From Carideicomes alvinocaridis (lineage in GTDB: Bacteria > Pseudomonadota > Alphaproteobacteria > Rhodobacterales > Rhodobacteraceae), in the NCBI GenBank assembly GCA_005473895.2, contig SRJI02000009.1:62001-126000 (forward strand): a stretch of DNA of 64,000 nt, given 5' to 3'. A model generated the notes under the pieces. It ran no database searches. It had not been told where the DNA came from and saw nothing but the letters and a program-made list of their open reading frames with translations. This document shows, piece by piece, positions 17,821 through 26,620 of the stretch; the stretch's first letter is position 1, and the number at the start of each line of letters is the position of its first letter. Both the position numbers and the translations under genes were made by a program.

Positions 17821-19638
17821 TCAGGCGGACTTGGCCATCTTCTTGCGCTCATGCGGGTCGAGGTAGCGCTTGCGCAGGCGGATCGCGTTCGGCGTCACCT
17901 CCACCAGCTCGTCGTCGTTGATATAGGCGATCGCCTCTTCCAGCGAGAGGGTGACCGGCGTGGTCAGGCGCACGGCCTCGTCGGTGCCCGAGGCGCGCAC
18001 GTTGGTCAGCTTCTTGCCCTTGAGCGGGTTCACCTCGAGATCGTTCTCGCGGCTGTGCTCGCCGATGATCATGCCCTGGTAGACCGGGGCCTGGGCGCCG
18101 AGGAAGAGCTTGCCGCGCTCCTCGAGGTTCCACAGCGCATAGGCCACCGTCTCGCCCTTTTCCATGGAGATCAGCACGCCCGCGCGGCGGCCGGGGATCG
18201 GGCCCTTGTGGGCGGTCCAGCCGTGGAAGACGCGGTTCAGCACGCCGGTGCCGCGGGTGTCGGTCAGGAACTCGCCGTGATAGCCGATCAGCCCGCGCGA
18301 GGGCACATGCGCCACGATGCGGGTCTTGCCGGCGCCGGCGGGCTTCATCTCCACCAGGTCGCCCTTGCGGGCGCCGGTGAGCTTTTCGATCACGGAGCCG
18401 GAATATTCGTCGTCCACGTCGACGGTGACTTCCTCGACCGGCTCCTCGCGGCCGGTTTCGCCGTCGCGCATGATCACCTGCGGGCGGGAGATCGACAGCT
18501 CGAATCCTTCGCGGCGCATGTTCTCGATCAGCACGCCCATCTGCAATTCGCCGCGGCCCGACACTTCGAAGGCTTCGCCGCCCGGCGTGTCCTTGACCTT
18601 GATGGCGACGTTCGACTCCGCCTCTTTCATCAGGCGTTCGCGGATCACGCGGGACTGCACCTTCTTGCCGTCGCGGCCGGCCAGCGGGCTGTCATTGATG
18701 CCGAAGGTCACGGTGATGGTCGGCGGGTCGATCGGCTGCGCGTCGAGCGGCTCATCCACCGCCAGGGCGCAGATCGTGTCGGCCACGGTGGCCTTGGACA
18801 TCCCGGCAAGCGAGACGATGTCGCCGGCCTGCGCCTCGTCGATATCCTGTGGGCCGAGGCCGCGGAAGGCCTGGATCTTGGTGACGCGGAACTGCTCGAT
18901 CTTCTGGCCCACGCGGCTGAGCGCCTGGACCGTGGCGCCGACGCGCAGCTTGCCGGATTCGACCCGGCCGGTCAGCATCCGCCCCACGAAGGGATCGGAG
19001 CCGAGCGTGGTGGCCAGCATGCGGAAATCCTCGTCCTGGCGGGCGATCTGGCGCGGCTTCGGCACGTGGTTCACGATCAGCTTGAACAGCGCCGAGAGAT
19101 CCTTGCGCGGGCCGTCAAGCTCCGCATCCGCCCAGCCGGAGCGGCCCGAGGCGTACATGTGCGGGAAATCGAGCTGGTCGTCATCGGCGCCGAGATTGGC
19201 GAAGAGGTCGAAGCATTCGTCGAGCGCGCGGTCGGGCTCCGCATCGGGCTTGTCGACCTTGTTGAGCACCACGATGGGCCGCAGGCCCAGGGCGAGCGCC
19301 TTGGAAGTCACGAACTTGGTCTGCGGCATCGGCCCCTCGGCCGCGTCCACCAGCAGCACCACGCCATCGACCATGGATAGGATGCGTTCCACCTCGCCGC
19401 CGAAATCGGCGTGGCCGGGCGTGTCGACGATGTTGATCCGCGTGCCCTTCCACTCGACGCTGGTGGCCTTGGCGAGGATGGTGATCCCGCGCTCGCGCTC
19501 GAGGTCGTTGGAATCCATCGCCCGTTCGGCCACGGCCTGGTTTTCGCGGAAGGCGCCGGATTGCTTGAGAAGCTCGTCGACCAGCGTCGTCTTGCCGTGG
19601 TCCACGTGGGCGATGATCGCGATGTTGCGAAGATCCAT
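17821..19638 (-). CDS. typA: translational GTPase TypA/BipA
   Basis: Ribosome-associated GTPase of the EF-G family, used in ribosome assembly and stress or cold growth. The 605 residues are typical. The G1 motif AHVDHGKTT is near residues 10-18, G2 around ERERGITI, G3 [12 protein letters not shown], and G4 NKVDKPDA; domains II, III and V follow, with a C-terminal domain ending in lysine-rich [10 protein letters not shown]. The promoter lies in the large divergent gap to the outer-membrane protein gene. No co-transcribed partner is visible. Confidence 0.97.
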   Translation of the reverse strand: MDLRNIAIIAHVDHGKTTLVDELLKQSGAFRENQAVAERAMDSNDLERERGITILAKATSVEWKGTRINIVDTPGHADFGGEVERILSMVDGVVLLVDAAEGPMPQTKFVTSKALALGLRPIVVLNKVDKPDAEPDRALDECFDLFANLGADDDQLDFPHMYASGRSGWADAELDGPRKDLSALFKLIVNHVPKPRQIARQDEDFRMLATTLGSDPFVGRMLTGRVESGKLRVGATVQALSRVGQKIEQFRVTKIQAFRGLGPQDIDEAQAGDIVSLAGMSKATVADTICALAVDEPLDAQPIDPPTITVTFGINDSPLAGRDGKKVQSRVIRERLMKEAESNVAIKVKDTPGGEAFEVSGRGELQMGVLIENMRREGFELSISRPQVIMRDGETGREEPVEEVTVDVDDEYSGSVIEKLTGARKGDLVEMKPAGAGKTRIVAHVPSRGLIGYHGEFLTDTRGTGVLNRVFHGWTAHKGPIPGRRAGVLISMEKGETVAYALWNLEERGKLFLGAQAPVYQGMIIGEHSRENDLEVNPLKGKKLTNVRASGTDEAVRLTTPVTLSLEEAIAYINDDELVEVTPNAIRLRKRYLDPHERKKMAKSA

Positions 19639-20232
19639 GTCTGTCTGCCTTGATGTCTGGTGCGGTCGGCCGGCGCCGGGGCGTTCCCCTCCGGGATGGT
19701 CCCGATGGGCCCTGCCGAATGTCTGTCGGCGGGACGCCTAGCCGCGACGCGGCGAAAAGGCCAGTGCTTAATGCGTCGCGGGGTCGGAAAACAGGCCTGT
19801 GAGGGCGTTCCCGGCAAGGATCGGGGCAGTGTCGGTCGTATCGGGCCGGTCGGGTCGACGGCGCGGCCGGGCCGCCGTGGTGCAGACGTGGCGCGATTCC
19901 CGTGTTGATGAGGGAGAGATTGCGGGAGCAGGGCGGCCGTGCCTGGCGGGCCGGCATGACCCGGGCGGGCAGGGCCGGTGAGTGCAGTGGCGCAGATGTT
20001 GACCGATCAGGGGGTGCGTGGGGCAGGGGCCACGGCATGTCGATCTTTTCCTGTCCGGGAACCTGTCGAGGCAGTGGCGAATTCAGCCACGGGCACTAGG
20101 TGATGCACATAGGCGACGCCTTATCAGTTTTTCGTTACCGGGCGGGAACTTGCCGGATGCGCCCCAGGCTCTGGGCGGCGATTGGCCTGCCCGACGCGAG
20201 GGCAATTGAAACCGCCGCCCGATCTGGCAGTT

Positions 20233-20248
20233 AGGGCCACGTGACCCT
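20233..20248. promoter_or_regulatory. palindromic site AGGGCCACGTGACCCT
   Basis: Inverted repeat with a CACGTG core and AGGG/CCCT outer arms, mismatched only at one symmetric pair. It lies 55-70 bases before the outer-membrane protein start. It could be an operator; no regulator family is assigned. Confidence 0.4.
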
Positions 20249-20253
20249 CACAA

Positions 20254-20274
20254 GGCGGGCCGCCAAGACCCGCC
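20254..20274 (+). other. leader stem-loop before the outer-membrane protein gene
   Basis: GGCGGG / CCCGCC arms around a 9-base loop, ending about 28 bases before the start codon and just ahead of the ribosome-binding site. Confidence 0.4.
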
Positions 20275-20302
20275 GATGCAGAAAGAGCAGAAAGGAAACG
20301 AG

Positions 20303-20887
20303 ATGAAACTCATGAGTGCAGCACTCGTCGCGATCGCGCTGCCCGCGCCGCTGCTGGCCGGCAACATGGCCCCGGCCCCCGCGGACCCCGTGGTGAGCGC
20401 GCCGGCACCGGCCCCGGTCGAGCCCCTGAGCTATGGCGGTGACTGGACGGGCGCCTATGCCGGTGTGCAAGCCGGTCAGCTGAACGGCGAGCTCAGCGGT
20501 GGTGGCGACGGCGACGGTACCGTCTACGGCGTCCACGGCGGCTATGACTACGATTTCGGCCGTTTCGTGCTGGGCGGTGAACTGGATTACGACACCGGCG
20601 ATATCGATGTCGGCCCCGAATCCATCGACAGCATCACGCGCCTGAAAGTGAAGGGCGGCTACGACCTTGGCCGGACCATGATCTACGCGACGCTGGGCGC
20701 CGCGCGGGCCGATACCAGCCTCGGCGATGCCGATGGCGGCGTGGCCGGCCTGGGCATGGCCTACAAGGTGACCGACAGCTTTACCCTCGGCGGCGAATAC
20801 CTCGCCCACCGGTTCGAGGACGTGAACGGCAGCGGGACCGATCTCGACGCCGACACCTTCGGGGTGCGTGCTTCGTTCCGGTTCTGA
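20303..20887 (+). CDS. outer-membrane beta-barrel protein (porin/OmpA-opacity type)
   Basis: Protein of 194 residues. A cleavable signal peptide of about 19 residues (MKLMSAALVAIALPAPLLAG) is followed by an Ala/Pro-rich linker and then alternating polar/hydrophobic strands with Gly-Tyr and Asp-rich turns. It ends in a terminal Phe, the classic barrel signature for BAM recognition. Eight strands seem likely. The start at 20303 is preceded by AAAGGAAAC. The barrel is very acidic (repeated Gly-Asp turns), which suits a marine organism. Its specific function is unknown. Confidence 0.88.
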   Translation: MKLMSAALVAIALPAPLLAGNMAPAPADPVVSAPAPAPVEPLSYGGDWTGAYAGVQAGQLNGELSGGGDGDGTVYGVHGGYDYDFGRFVLGGELDYDTGDIDVGPESIDSITRLKVKGGYDLGRTMIYATLGAARADTSLGDADGGVAGLGMAYKVTDSFTLGGEYLAHRFEDVNGSGTDLDADTFGVRASFRF

Positions 20888-20909
20888 TCCGGCGACACGA
20901 GCTTCGATG

Positions 20910-20937
20910 CGGCCCGCCGTCCCAATCCGGCGGGCCG
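20910..20937 (+). terminator. strong hairpin after the outer-membrane protein gene
   Basis: Perfect 10-bp stem CGGCCCGCCG / CGGCGGGCCG with an 8-base loop, about 22 bases past the stop. It lacks a T-run. Confidence 0.6.
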
Positions 20938-21091
20938 TGGGGCGGCGCATCGCATCCCCCGTGGGTGCGTCGCCCAATTCGCATCGAATATTCCGGCCGT
21001 CAGCCTGCGCTGGCGGCCGTCTCGATTCCGGGGGCCTGGCATGAATGCGTTCTGCGTGAAGACGCGGGCTTGGCGGGATCCCCGAATAGCA

Positions 21092-21126
21092 AACGCCCGG
21101 ACCGTGGCGGACACGGACCGGGCGTT
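21092..21126 (-). terminator. terminator of the DUF882 gene
   Basis: Long stem AACGCCCGG / CCGGGCGTT continued after one A-A mismatch by CCGTG / CACGG, loop of 5. It lies about 43 bases past the DUF882 stop on the minus strand and is followed by a T-rich GTTTGCTATT. The 160 bases between this and the hairpin at 20937 hold nothing recognisable. Confidence 0.7.
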
Positions 21127-21168
21127 ACTGCATCGGCCGGTTGGCCGGAAAGGGGGCGGGCCCTTGGC

Positions 21169-21738
21169 TCAGCTGCCCCAGGTGCGGACCGCGCCGCAAT
21201 CCATGTGGACGAAGTTCGAGCCGGTGTAGCGGCCGACGCCGCCGGCACGACAGGCCAGCGCCGCACGCGCCATCTGGTCGACCGAGCGCGAGCCGAGCCG
21301 AAGGTCGGCCGCCTGGCCCTGCAGGTGCAGGGAATTCTTCGCCACGCCGGAGGACCGGGAGCGGAGCATCGCGTTGGTCTTCGGGCAGCGATAGCCCGAG
21401 AGGAGCATGTAGGGCTCGTTCACGTCCAGCAGGTTGTGAGCGGCGGCCATGATGTCCATGGTGCGCAGGTCGATCGTGTGGATGTCGTCCGTGCGCCAGT
21501 CGCGCATGAACTTGTTGATCTCGTCCACCGCGTCCTTGATGTAGTGTCCTTCGACCCAATAGATCATGTCGAGCCGCTCGCCGGTGCGGCCGGAATACAT
21601 CTTGAGCCGGCGGACATCGCCGCCGCCGCGAAGGAACCCGGAGGCCATGGAGTAAGTTGGTGCTGCGGAGATTGCGGTTGCTGCGAAGGCACGCAGGAGG
21701 TGCCGCCGCGAAACGCCACGCGTAGTCTTGTCAGTCAT
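21169..21738 (-). CDS. DUF882 (YcbK-like) M15-type murein peptidase, Tat-exported
   Basis: Exported protein of 189 residues. The start at 21738 gives a twin-arginine signal (SRRHLL, residues 9-14) followed by a hydrophobic stretch to about residue 30. The catalytic part has the LAS/M15 zinc layout: SLHLQGQAADLR supplies His and Asp, and FVHMDCG supplies the second His. It is homologous to E. coli YcbK, whose gene neighbours the L,D-transpeptidase gene ycbB; the same pair occurs here but divergently, so a role in trimming cell-wall peptides is likely. Two inverted repeats lie in its 5' leader. Confidence 0.88.
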   Translation of the reverse strand: MTDKTTRGVSRRHLLRAFAATAISAAPTYSMASGFLRGGGDVRRLKMYSGRTGERLDMIYWVEGHYIKDAVDEINKFMRDWRTDDIHTIDLRTMDIMAAAHNLLDVNEPYMLLSGYRCPKTNAMLRSRSSGVAKNSLHLQGQAADLRLGSRSVDQMARAALACRAGGVGRYTGSNFVHMDCGAVRTWGS

Positions 21739-21772
21739 GGTACGAACGCTGTCCCGTCGTTTTACCTGTTTA

Positions 21773-21823
21773 GCCGCGGTGGTTCCCGCGGCGTCTGCCA
21801 TCTCATCCCCAGATGTGGGGATG
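21773..21823. promoter_or_regulatory. two inverted repeats in the DUF882 / L,D-transpeptidase divergent promoter
   Basis: GCCGCGG-N6-CCGCGGC at 21773-21792 and CATCCCCA-N4-TGGGGATG at 21804-21823. Both are perfect. They lie 35-85 bases upstream of the DUF882 start and would be in its leader or promoter. They may be operators or RNA hairpins. Confidence 0.45.
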
Positions 21824-22057
21824 TTATGGCACGTTCGGATTCCGTGACCAAGTATGGATTGTGCGGCGATGCGGAGGTCGGCGGATTTCGGCGAAATTCT
21901 GCGCATTTCGGGGCAGATACGGAACCGGCGGGGAACCGCGGTCTGGCTGCATCACCCCTCCGGAGGTTTGGACGCATGATCAAAAAGTGAATGGACACCG
22001 GTCCGAGCAGCGGGGACAAGCAGTGAAAGACATAGAGACAGGCATCGAGAGGACGGA

Positions 22058-23707
22058 ATGACATTGAACGCCATTCCCCGGAATTTATTGAGCAGGGCTA
22101 CCCCCGTCATCCTATCCGCACTGATCGCGCTCGGCCCCCTGGCCACGCTGCCGACGGCCGCCACGGCGCAGGTTGCGGCCACCGAAGCGCAGCAGATGGC
22201 CTTTCGCCAGGCGGTGGCAGAAGGGGCGGCGCAAGATGACGCCGTCGCCGCATTCTACCGCGAGACACGCTATGCGCCGCTCTGGACCACCGACGACCGC
22301 CAGGGCCAGGACCGCCGCCGCGCCCTGATCGAGGCGATGGACCGCGCCGATGCCCATGGGCTGCCCGGCCGCCGCTTCGACCCCGCACCGCTGATGGACG
22401 AGATGCGCAGCGCGCGCACGCCCCGCGCCCTCGGCCTGCTGGAGGCGAAGCTGAGCCGCGCCTTCCTCGACTATGCCAAGGCGCTGCAGACCGGCATCCT
22501 CGACCCGCGCCGTGTGGTCAGCGGGATCAAGCGCGACGTGCCGGTGCGCGACCGCCTGTCCCAGCTCAAGGCCTTTGCCGAGGCGCAGCCCTATGCCTTC
22601 TTTCGCGCCCTGCCGCCGTCGACCGCGCAATATGCGCATCTGATGAAGGAAAAGATGCGGCTGGAGCGTCTGGTCGCCGCCGCTGCCTGGGGCGCGACGG
22701 TACCCTCCGGCAAGCTGGAGCCCGGCGATAGCGGCGCCTCCGTGGTGGCCCTGCGCAACCGGCTGGTCACCATGGGCTACCTGGAGCGCAGCGCGTCGCG
22801 CAGCTACGACGCCGCCATCCAGACCGCGGTGCAGCGGTTCCAGACGGCCCACGGCCTTGCCGTCGACGGAATCGCCGGGCCCTCCACCATCGACGAGCTG
22901 AATGTCGGCGCCGAGGAGCGGCTGCATTCGGTCATCGTGGCGATGGAGCGCGAGCGCTGGCTCAACCGGCCGCGCGGCAAGCGGCACATCTTGGTGAACC
23001 TCAGCGACTTCTCCGCCCGCATCGTCGACAACGACGTGGTCACCTTCGAAACCCGGGCGGTCATCGGCGCGCCGAGTGATGACCGGCAGAGCCCGGAATT
23101 CTCCGACGTGATGGAACACATGGTCATCAACCCGACCTGGAACGTCCCGCGCTCCATCGCGGTCAAGGAATACCTGCCGCAGATGCGCCGCAACCCCAAC
23201 GCGGCCGGGCACCTGCGCATCGTGGACAGCCGCGGCCGGACCGTGCCGCGCAGCGCCATCAACTTTGCCGCGCTGACGCCGCAGAACTTTCCCTTCGATC
23301 TGAAGCAGCCGCCCTCGAACCGCAATGCGCTCGGGCTGGTCAAGTTCATGTTCCCCAACCGCTACAACATCTACCTGCACGACACGCCGCAGAAATCGCT
23401 CTTCGACCGCGAAAGCCGGGCCTTCAGCCATGGCTGCATCCGGCTTCACCGTCCTTTCGAATTCGCCTATGCGTTGCTGGCGCGGCAGACCAACGACCCC
23501 GAGGGGTTCTTCAAGGCGCGGCTGAATACCGGGCGGGAGACGACGGTGATGCTGGACGAGCCCGTTCCGGTCCACCTGATCTACCGCACCGCGGTGGCCA
23601 ATCCGAAGGGCGAGGTCGAATATCGACGCGACGTCTATGGCCGCGACGCGCGGATCTGGCAGGCGCTGGCCGGGGCAGGGGTGGCCACGCCGGCGGTTCA
23701 GGGCTAA
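22058..23707 (+). CDS. L,D-transpeptidase (YcbB/LdtD type)
   Basis: Periplasmic enzyme making 3-3 cross-links in peptidoglycan. Of the 549 residues, a signal peptide covers about 1-37 (cut after ATAQ). A helical scaffold with a peptidoglycan-binding domain lies around residues 230-285 (PGDSGASV...QRFQTAHGLAVDG). The YkuD catalytic domain has SHGCIRLH with Cys460, and its His is in HDTPQK upstream. The layout and length match LdtD/YcbB rather than the short LdtA type. GAGGACGGA precedes the ATG. It is divergent from a DUF882 peptidase gene and 53 bases ahead of an lpxD homologue, giving an envelope-building neighbourhood. Confidence 0.93.
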   Translation: MTLNAIPRNLLSRATPVILSALIALGPLATLPTAATAQVAATEAQQMAFRQAVAEGAAQDDAVAAFYRETRYAPLWTTDDRQGQDRRRALIEAMDRADAHGLPGRRFDPAPLMDEMRSARTPRALGLLEAKLSRAFLDYAKALQTGILDPRRVVSGIKRDVPVRDRLSQLKAFAEAQPYAFFRALPPSTAQYAHLMKEKMRLERLVAAAAWGATVPSGKLEPGDSGASVVALRNRLVTMGYLERSASRSYDAAIQTAVQRFQTAHGLAVDGIAGPSTIDELNVGAEERLHSVIVAMERERWLNRPRGKRHILVNLSDFSARIVDNDVVTFETRAVIGAPSDDRQSPEFSDVMEHMVINPTWNVPRSIAVKEYLPQMRRNPNAAGHLRIVDSRGRTVPRSAINFAALTPQNFPFDLKQPPSNRNALGLVKFMFPNRYNIYLHDTPQKSLFDRESRAFSHGCIRLHRPFEFAYALLARQTNDPEGFFKARLNTGRETTVMLDEPVPVHLIYRTAVANPKGEVEYRRDVYGRDARIWQALAGAGVATPAVQG

Positions 23708-23760
23708 GTCTCGCCCCGGCGGGGCATCCGGCCCCGCGACCACGGGAGCAGGCAGAGACC

Positions 23761-24852
23761 ATGAGCCACAGCATCAGCGACATCGCCTCGGCCCTCGGCG
23801 CCGAGGCCTTCGGCGACACCGATCTGCGCATCACCGGCGTCGCCGAGCCGGCCGATGCGGGGGGCGATGACCTCGCCCTCGCGATGAAGCCGGACTATGC
23901 CAAGGGGCTGGGGCAGGGCGCCGCCCGCGCTGCCATGCTGTGGGAAGGCGCCGACTGGCAGGCGCTCGGGCTGGAGGCGGCCATCGTCGCGCCGCGCCCG
24001 CGCATGGCCATGGCCGGGCTGACCCGGATGCTCGACCCCGGCCCGGGCTACGGCCCCGGCATCCACCCCACAGCGCTCATCGACGACAGCGCCGAGCTGG
24101 CGCCGGATGTCGCGGTGGGCGCCTATACCATCATCGGCGCGGGGGTCCGGATCGGCGCCGGCTCGATCATCGGCCCGCAATGCCATATCGGTCCCGGCTG
24201 CGAGCTGGGGCAGGGCGCGCTGCTGCATAACGGCGCGCGGATCGGCCCGCGGGTGCGGATCGGCGACCGCGTCACGCTGCATCCCGGCGCCGCCATCGGC
24301 ATGGACGGGTTCAGCTTCGTCACGCCGGAGGAGAACGCGGTCGAAAAGGCCCGCGCCAGCCTCGGCGATGCCGGCGAGACCCGGGCGCAATCCTGGGTGC
24401 GGATCCATTCCCTGGGCGCGGTGGAGATCGGCGACGACGTGGAGATCGGCTGCAACACCTGCATCGATGCGGGCACGGTGCGGCCCACGCGGATCGGCTC
24501 GGGCACCAAGATCGACAACCTCTGCCACGTCGCCCACAATTGCGAGGTCGGGCGCGACTGCCTCTTCGCCGCCATGGTCGGCATCGCCGGCTCCACCACG
24601 ATCGGCAACAACGTGGTCTTCGGCGGCCAGGTGGGCGTGACCGACAATACCAGCGTCGGTGACGGGGTGGTGGCGGGCGGCGCCTCGGTCATCCTGTCCA
24701 AGGTGCCGGCGGGCCGCGTGATCCTCGGCTACCCGGCGACGAAGATGGAAACCCATCTCGAGATGTACAAGGCGCTGCGCCGGCTTCCGCGGGTGCTGGC
24801 CGATCTCGCCGGCGGGAACAAAGCGGTTTCCAAAACGCCCAAGAGCGACTAA
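23761..24852 (+). CDS. lpxD: LpxD-type UDP-3-O-acylglucosamine N-acyltransferase
   Basis: Acyl-ACP-dependent N-acyltransferase of lipid A synthesis. It has 363 residues. An N-terminal uridine-binding domain (about 1-95) is followed by a left-handed beta helix of hexapeptide repeats (for example IGAGVRIGAGSIIGP), the conserved IGMDGFSF, and the catalytic His in CHVAHN near residue 260. A C-terminal helix has MYKALRRLP. It lies outside the usual lpxD-fabZ-lpxA-lpxB cluster, directly before an acyl carrier protein and a ketoacyl synthase. It could be the only lpxD of the genome or a second copy with a special acyl donor; the window cannot tell. Confidence 0.88.
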   Translation: MSHSISDIASALGAEAFGDTDLRITGVAEPADAGGDDLALAMKPDYAKGLGQGAARAAMLWEGADWQALGLEAAIVAPRPRMAMAGLTRMLDPGPGYGPGIHPTALIDDSAELAPDVAVGAYTIIGAGVRIGAGSIIGPQCHIGPGCELGQGALLHNGARIGPRVRIGDRVTLHPGAAIGMDGFSFVTPEENAVEKARASLGDAGETRAQSWVRIHSLGAVEIGDDVEIGCNTCIDAGTVRPTRIGSGTKIDNLCHVAHNCEVGRDCLFAAMVGIAGSTTIGNNVVFGGQVGVTDNTSVGDGVVAGGASVILSKVPAGRVILGYPATKMETHLEMYKALRRLPRVLADLAGGNKAVSKTPKSD

Positions 24853-24890
24853 ATCACGGCCCGAAAACCCCGGGACGTGGCGGAGGTCGC

Positions 24891-25151
24891 ATGCAGCTCA
24901 AGGACAAGGTCATCGGGATCATCGCCGAGCAGGCGGTGCTTGAGCCCTCGGACGTGACGATGGACAGCACGCTGGAGGATCTGGGGATCGACTCCCTGGG
25001 CCTGGTGGAATCGATCTTCGCGATCGAGGAGGCCTTCGACATCCAGGTGCCGTTCAACGCCAACGCGCCCCGGGAAAGCGATTTCGACATCTCCTCGGTC
25101 GCCAGCATCGTCAGCGGGATCGAACGCCTGGTGAGAGAGCAGCATTCGTGA
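24891..25151 (+). CDS. specialised acyl carrier protein
   Basis: Carrier of 86 residues with phosphopantetheine Ser35 in GIDSLGLVES. GGAGGTCGC lies directly upstream of the ATG. It is a second-type carrier, not the highly acidic housekeeping AcpP: the region after the Ser (IFAIEEAFDIQVPFNANAP) is closer in feel to the NodF-type carriers of rhizobia. It lies 38 bases after lpxD and overlaps the ketoacyl synthase start by 4 bases, so the three are probably one operon. The acyl chain carried is unknown. Confidence 0.9.
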   Translation: MQLKDKVIGIIAEQAVLEPSDVTMDSTLEDLGIDSLGLVESIFAIEEAFDIQVPFNANAPRESDFDISSVASIVSGIERLVREQHS

Positions 25152-26356
25152 AACGGGTGGTGATCACCGGCGCGGGGACGATCAATGCCCTGGGCCGGAA
25201 CGTGGACGAGACGCTGGAGGCGATGCGCGAGGGCCGCTGCGGCATCTCCGAGCTCGACTTCCGCGACGTGGAGCGGCTGCAGATCCGCATCGGCGGCCAG
25301 ATCCACGATTACGACCCCGAGGCGGAGTTCAACCGCCAGCAGATTTCCCTCTACGACCGCTTCACCCAGTTCACCCTGCTGGCCGCGCGCGAGGCGCTGG
25401 CCCAGTCGGGGCTGGAGTTTTCCGGCGAGCTCTCCGCCCAGGCGGGGGTGGTGCTGGGCAATTCCGGCGGCGGGATGACAACGCTCGACGAGAATTACCG
25501 CTCGGTCTACGAGGAGGGGAAGAACCGCGTGCATCCCTTCGTGGTGCCCAAGCTGATGAACAATGCGGCCGCCAGCCATGTCAGCATGGAGTTCAACCTC
25601 AAGGGCCCGTCCTTCACCGTCTCCACCGCCTGCGCCTCGTCGAACCACGCCATGGCCCAGGCGTTCCAGATCGTGCAATCGGGCCTGTCGCCCGCGATGA
25701 TCACCGGGGGCTCCGAATCCATGCTGTGCTTCGGCGGGGTGAAGGCCTGGGAAGGGCTGCGCGTCATGTCGCGCGACGCCTGCCGGCCGTTCTCGGCCAA
25801 TCGCAACGGCATGGTGCAGGGCGAGGGGGCGGGCGTCTTCGTCTTCGAGGAGATGGAGCATGCCAAACGCCGCGGCGCGCCGATCCTGGCCGAGGTGGTG
25901 GGCCATGCCATGACCTCGGACGCGGCCGACATCGTCATGCCCTCCAAGCACGGCGCCGCCCGCGCCATGGAAGGGGCGCTGCGCAACGCGCGGCTGGCCC
26001 CCGAGGATGTGGGCTACATCAACGCCCACGGCACCGGCACCGCGGCCAATGACAAGACCGAATGCGCCGCCGTGGCCGATGTCTTCGGCCATCACGCCGA
26101 CGCGCTGATGATCTCGTCGACCAAGTCGATGCACGGCCACCTGATCGGCGGCACCGGCGCGGTGGAGCTGCTGGCCTGCATCATGGCGGTCCGGGACGGG
26201 ATCGTCGCGCCCACGATCGGCTACCAGGAACCCGATCCCGAATGCGCGCTCGACGTGGTGCCCAACGAGGCGCGCGAGGCCAAGGTCGAGGTGGCCCTCT
26301 CCAACGCCTTCGCCTTCGGCGGGCTCAACGCGGTGCTGGCGCTGCGCCGGGCCTGA
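25148..26356 (+). CDS. beta-ketoacyl-ACP synthase II-like (FabF/NodE type)
   Basis: Condensing enzyme of 402 residues that elongates an acyl-ACP. The Cys-His-His triad is visible: STACASSNH with Cys162, NAHGTGT with His294, and MHGHLIGG with His331. The GTG start overlaps the carrier stop as GTGA. Pairing with a private acyl carrier and LpxD suggests that it makes a particular long or modified chain rather than serving bulk fatty-acid synthesis, although a housekeeping FabF cannot be excluded. A dispersed hairpin repeat follows its stop. Confidence 0.9.
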   Translation: MKRVVITGAGTINALGRNVDETLEAMREGRCGISELDFRDVERLQIRIGGQIHDYDPEAEFNRQQISLYDRFTQFTLLAAREALAQSGLEFSGELSAQAGVVLGNSGGGMTTLDENYRSVYEEGKNRVHPFVVPKLMNNAAASHVSMEFNLKGPSFTVSTACASSNHAMAQAFQIVQSGLSPAMITGGSESMLCFGGVKAWEGLRVMSRDACRPFSANRNGMVQGEGAGVFVFEEMEHAKRRGAPILAEVVGHAMTSDAADIVMPSKHGAARAMEGALRNARLAPEDVGYINAHGTGTAANDKTECAAVADVFGHHADALMISSTKSMHGHLIGGTGAVELLACIMAVRDGIVAPTIGYQEPDPECALDVVPNEAREAKVEVALSNAFAFGGLNAVLALRRA

Positions 26357-26390
26357 GCGCGCCGCAGCCATCGCCCCGCGCCAACCGGCT

Positions 26391-26440
26391 CTTCTTCATC
26401 TTGCCAAAAAACTCCGGGGTCCGGGGCAGAGCCCCGGGTC
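26391..26440 (-). repeat. dispersed hairpin repeat, copy A (reverse orientation, GAGTTTTT tail)
   Basis: Perfect 7-bp hairpin CCGGGGC-AGA-GCCCCGG at 26421-26437, with a tail that on the minus strand reads CCCCGGAGTTTTTTGGCAAG and then ATGAAGAAG. The tail matches that of copy D at 52804. It lies 35 bases after the ketoacyl synthase stop and may act as its transcript end. Confidence 0.7.
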
Positions 26441-26511
26441 TCTCCGCCCGCGCGGGTGGCCGGCAGTTCGCCGCCGTTTTCCGCACCCCGTTTCCGCAGC
26501 GGAAGCCGCTC

Positions 26512-26540
26512 TTGTCATCAATCTGTTACACTTCTGTCAC
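26512..26540 (+). promoter_or_regulatory. PHO box (PhoB operator) of the pst operon
   Basis: Three 7-base repeats in 11-base phase: TTGTCAT (26512), CTGTTAC (26523) and CTGTCAC (26534), each separated by four bases. This is the PhoB direct-repeat pattern. It ends 80 bases before the pstS start. Confidence 0.85.
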
Positions 26541-26620
26541 AAAAGCATAGCGCGGCGGGCGTAGGCCCCGGGCCAGAGACCGTGGGGAATGCGGTCCGCC
26601 AAACAAATCAGGAGTGACAT

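Larger units (their letters stand above)
19639..20302. other. 664-base divergent intergenic region
   Basis: Separates typA from the outer-membrane protein gene. Reading frames here look like noise. The right end holds a palindrome at 20233-20248 and a stem-loop at 20254-20274. The rest shows nothing I can name; a small RNA is possible but I see no terminator inside it. Confidence 0.45.
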
